Source of the DNA: an uncultured Woeseiaceae bacterium
GTDB lineage: Bacteria > Pseudomonadota > Gammaproteobacteria > Steroidobacterales > Woeseiaceae
DNA: 63,194 nucleotides
Assembly (NCBI GenBank): GCA_945787845.1
Contig: CALZJH010000013.1
Location: 1 to 63,194 of the forward strand
Reading direction: 5' to 3'
Translations under genes and position numbers: made by a program
Shown: positions 62,718 through 63,194 of the stretch, in pieces
Numbering within the stretch: the stretch's first letter is position 1
How the letters are laid out: each line of letters begins with the position of its first letter
The notes under the pieces: model-generated
The model's database searches: none
Seen by the model: only the letters and a program-made list of their open reading frames with translations
Told to the model about the DNA's origin: nothing

Positions 62718-63194
62718 ATGTTTACAGCAAAAAGCGCAAGGCGGATTGCCGTCTTGGGAGCGACGCTGATTGCTACATCGCTGCCATCTGCGTTATTGGC
62801 CGCGAATGTGTCGAGTTCGACGAACGGCATCAGTGGAGGTGATAGTCAGGGGATTTCGGGTGGCGACAGCCAAGGAATCTCCGGTGGGGATTCGCAAGGA
62901 ATTTCAGGTGGAGACACCGCCGGAATTTCGGGCGGTGACGTTTTCGGAATTTCTGGTGGCGATGCGCAAGGCATATCAGGTGGCGACGCCTTAGGCATCT
63001 CAGGTGGCGATGCCGCAGGAATCTCTGGCGGTGATGTCTTAGGGATTTCAGGTGGCGATGCTGCGGGAATATCCGGCGGCGACGCAGCTGGTATCTCTGG
63101 TGGCGATGGTGCGGGTATATCCGGCGGTGACGGAGCTGGTATCTCTGGTGGCGATGGCGCGGGAATATCCGGTGGTGACGTTTTCGGAATTTCT
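62718..63194 (+). CDS. Secreted octapeptide-repeat protein GISGGDxx (3' cut by window)
   Basis: The frame is open from ATG 62718, with TTAGGAG seven bases upstream, to the window edge. Residues 1-29 are a signal peptide (basic start, LGATLIATSLPSALLA-A). After a short Ser/Thr linker the mature part is nothing but an 8-residue repeat, GISGGDxx, 15 full copies plus GIS in view. Variable positions are mainly SQ, AA, GA, VF, AL. The Gly/Asp-rich, one-Ile-per-turn pattern suggests a repetitive beta-solenoid or a calcium-binding strand like RTX, but it is not the RTX nonapeptide. Nothing is known of the missing C-terminus. Confidence 0.85.
   Translation, partial: MFTAKSARRIAVLGATLIATSLPSALLAANVSSSTNGISGGDSQGISGGDSQGISGGDSQGISGGDTAGISGGDVFGISGGDAQGISGGDALGISGGDAAGISGGDVLGISGGDAAGISGGDAAGISGGDGAGISGGDGAGISGGDGAGISGGDVFGIS
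62826..63194 (+). repeat. 24-bp tandem repeat, in frame
   Basis: Fifteen full copies of a 24-bp unit, GGNATHTCNGGNGGNGAYNNNNNN in plan, with the coding frame kept without a single indel up to the last base. Third positions are well mixed (GGT/GGC/GGA, ATT/ATC/ATA), which argues for selection on the protein rather than recent slippage alone. Confidence 0.9.

Noticed and set aside
62826..63194. CRISPR-like array
   Set aside because: The 24-bp unit is contiguous, has no spacers and keeps an open reading frame; it is a coding repeat.

Overview
The window is a piece of a Gram-negative gammaproteobacterial chromosome. The conserved block rimP-nusA-infB-rbfA-truB-rpsO-pnp, the dksA-gluQRS pair and a canonical smc (rather than mukB) followed by zipA and ligA point to a deep-branching, non-enteric gammaproteobacterium. 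The many secreted peptidases, D-amino-acid enzymes, lipoproteins and outer-membrane proteins would fit a marine or sediment heterotroph of the Woeseiales/Chromatiales type. That placement is inference; no 16S rRNA or intact tRNA gene is visible.

Layout. 1-5.6 kb: small accessory genes (TPR-protein tail, GFA-type zinc protein, a glycosidase-like lipoprotein bracketed by two copies of a terminator-associated repeat, a MerR-controlled metal operon with a textbook 19-bp-spacer promoter, a decayed gene, a duplicated-domain secreted protein). 5.9-14 kb: NAD(P)-binding, DUF4336 and CoA-binding proteins, an HTH regulator divergent from a cysteine-repeat secreted protein, which is coupled to a DUF1611 enzyme and an alanine/ornithine-racemase-like enzyme. 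14.5-25.5 kb: a membrane Ser/Thr kinase with a TonB-like C-terminus, a paired DUF1538 transporter, a Usp protein, a cation antiporter, outer-membrane proteins and an MscS channel. 25.6-42.1 kb: a Rieske/glutamate-synthase fusion with a glutaredoxin partner; an overlapping run D-aminoacylase - Asp/Glu racemase - dicarboxylate/amino-acid symporter - D-2-hydroxyacid dehydrogenase - M19 dipeptidase/amidase fusion that reads as a D-amino-acid and peptide salvage operon; a divergent DapA-like aldolase; two S9 peptidases; and an SSS symporter. 42.2-60.3 kb: the housekeeping block, preceded by a leader with two terminator-like hairpins. 60.4-63.2 kb: an apparently AT-richer accessory segment with two DUF6502 paralogues and the start of a secreted protein made of a perfect 24-bp/8-residue repeat (GISGGDxx), cut by the window end.

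The most interesting points are the DUF6502 pair next to the GISGGD repeat protein; two genes (racemase and gluQRS) whose conserved N-termini have no ATG, GTG or TTG start available in frame, both with ATC codons in the right place; a DksA with a 36-bp-repeat, histone-H1-like lysine tail and a CxxT/CxxA site in place of the zinc finger; the M19-amidase fusion; and the hairpin-rich rimP leader. Where a family starts downstream of the longest possible open frame, the start given here follows the ribosome-binding site, signal peptide or family N-terminus, and the reason is stated in the entry.
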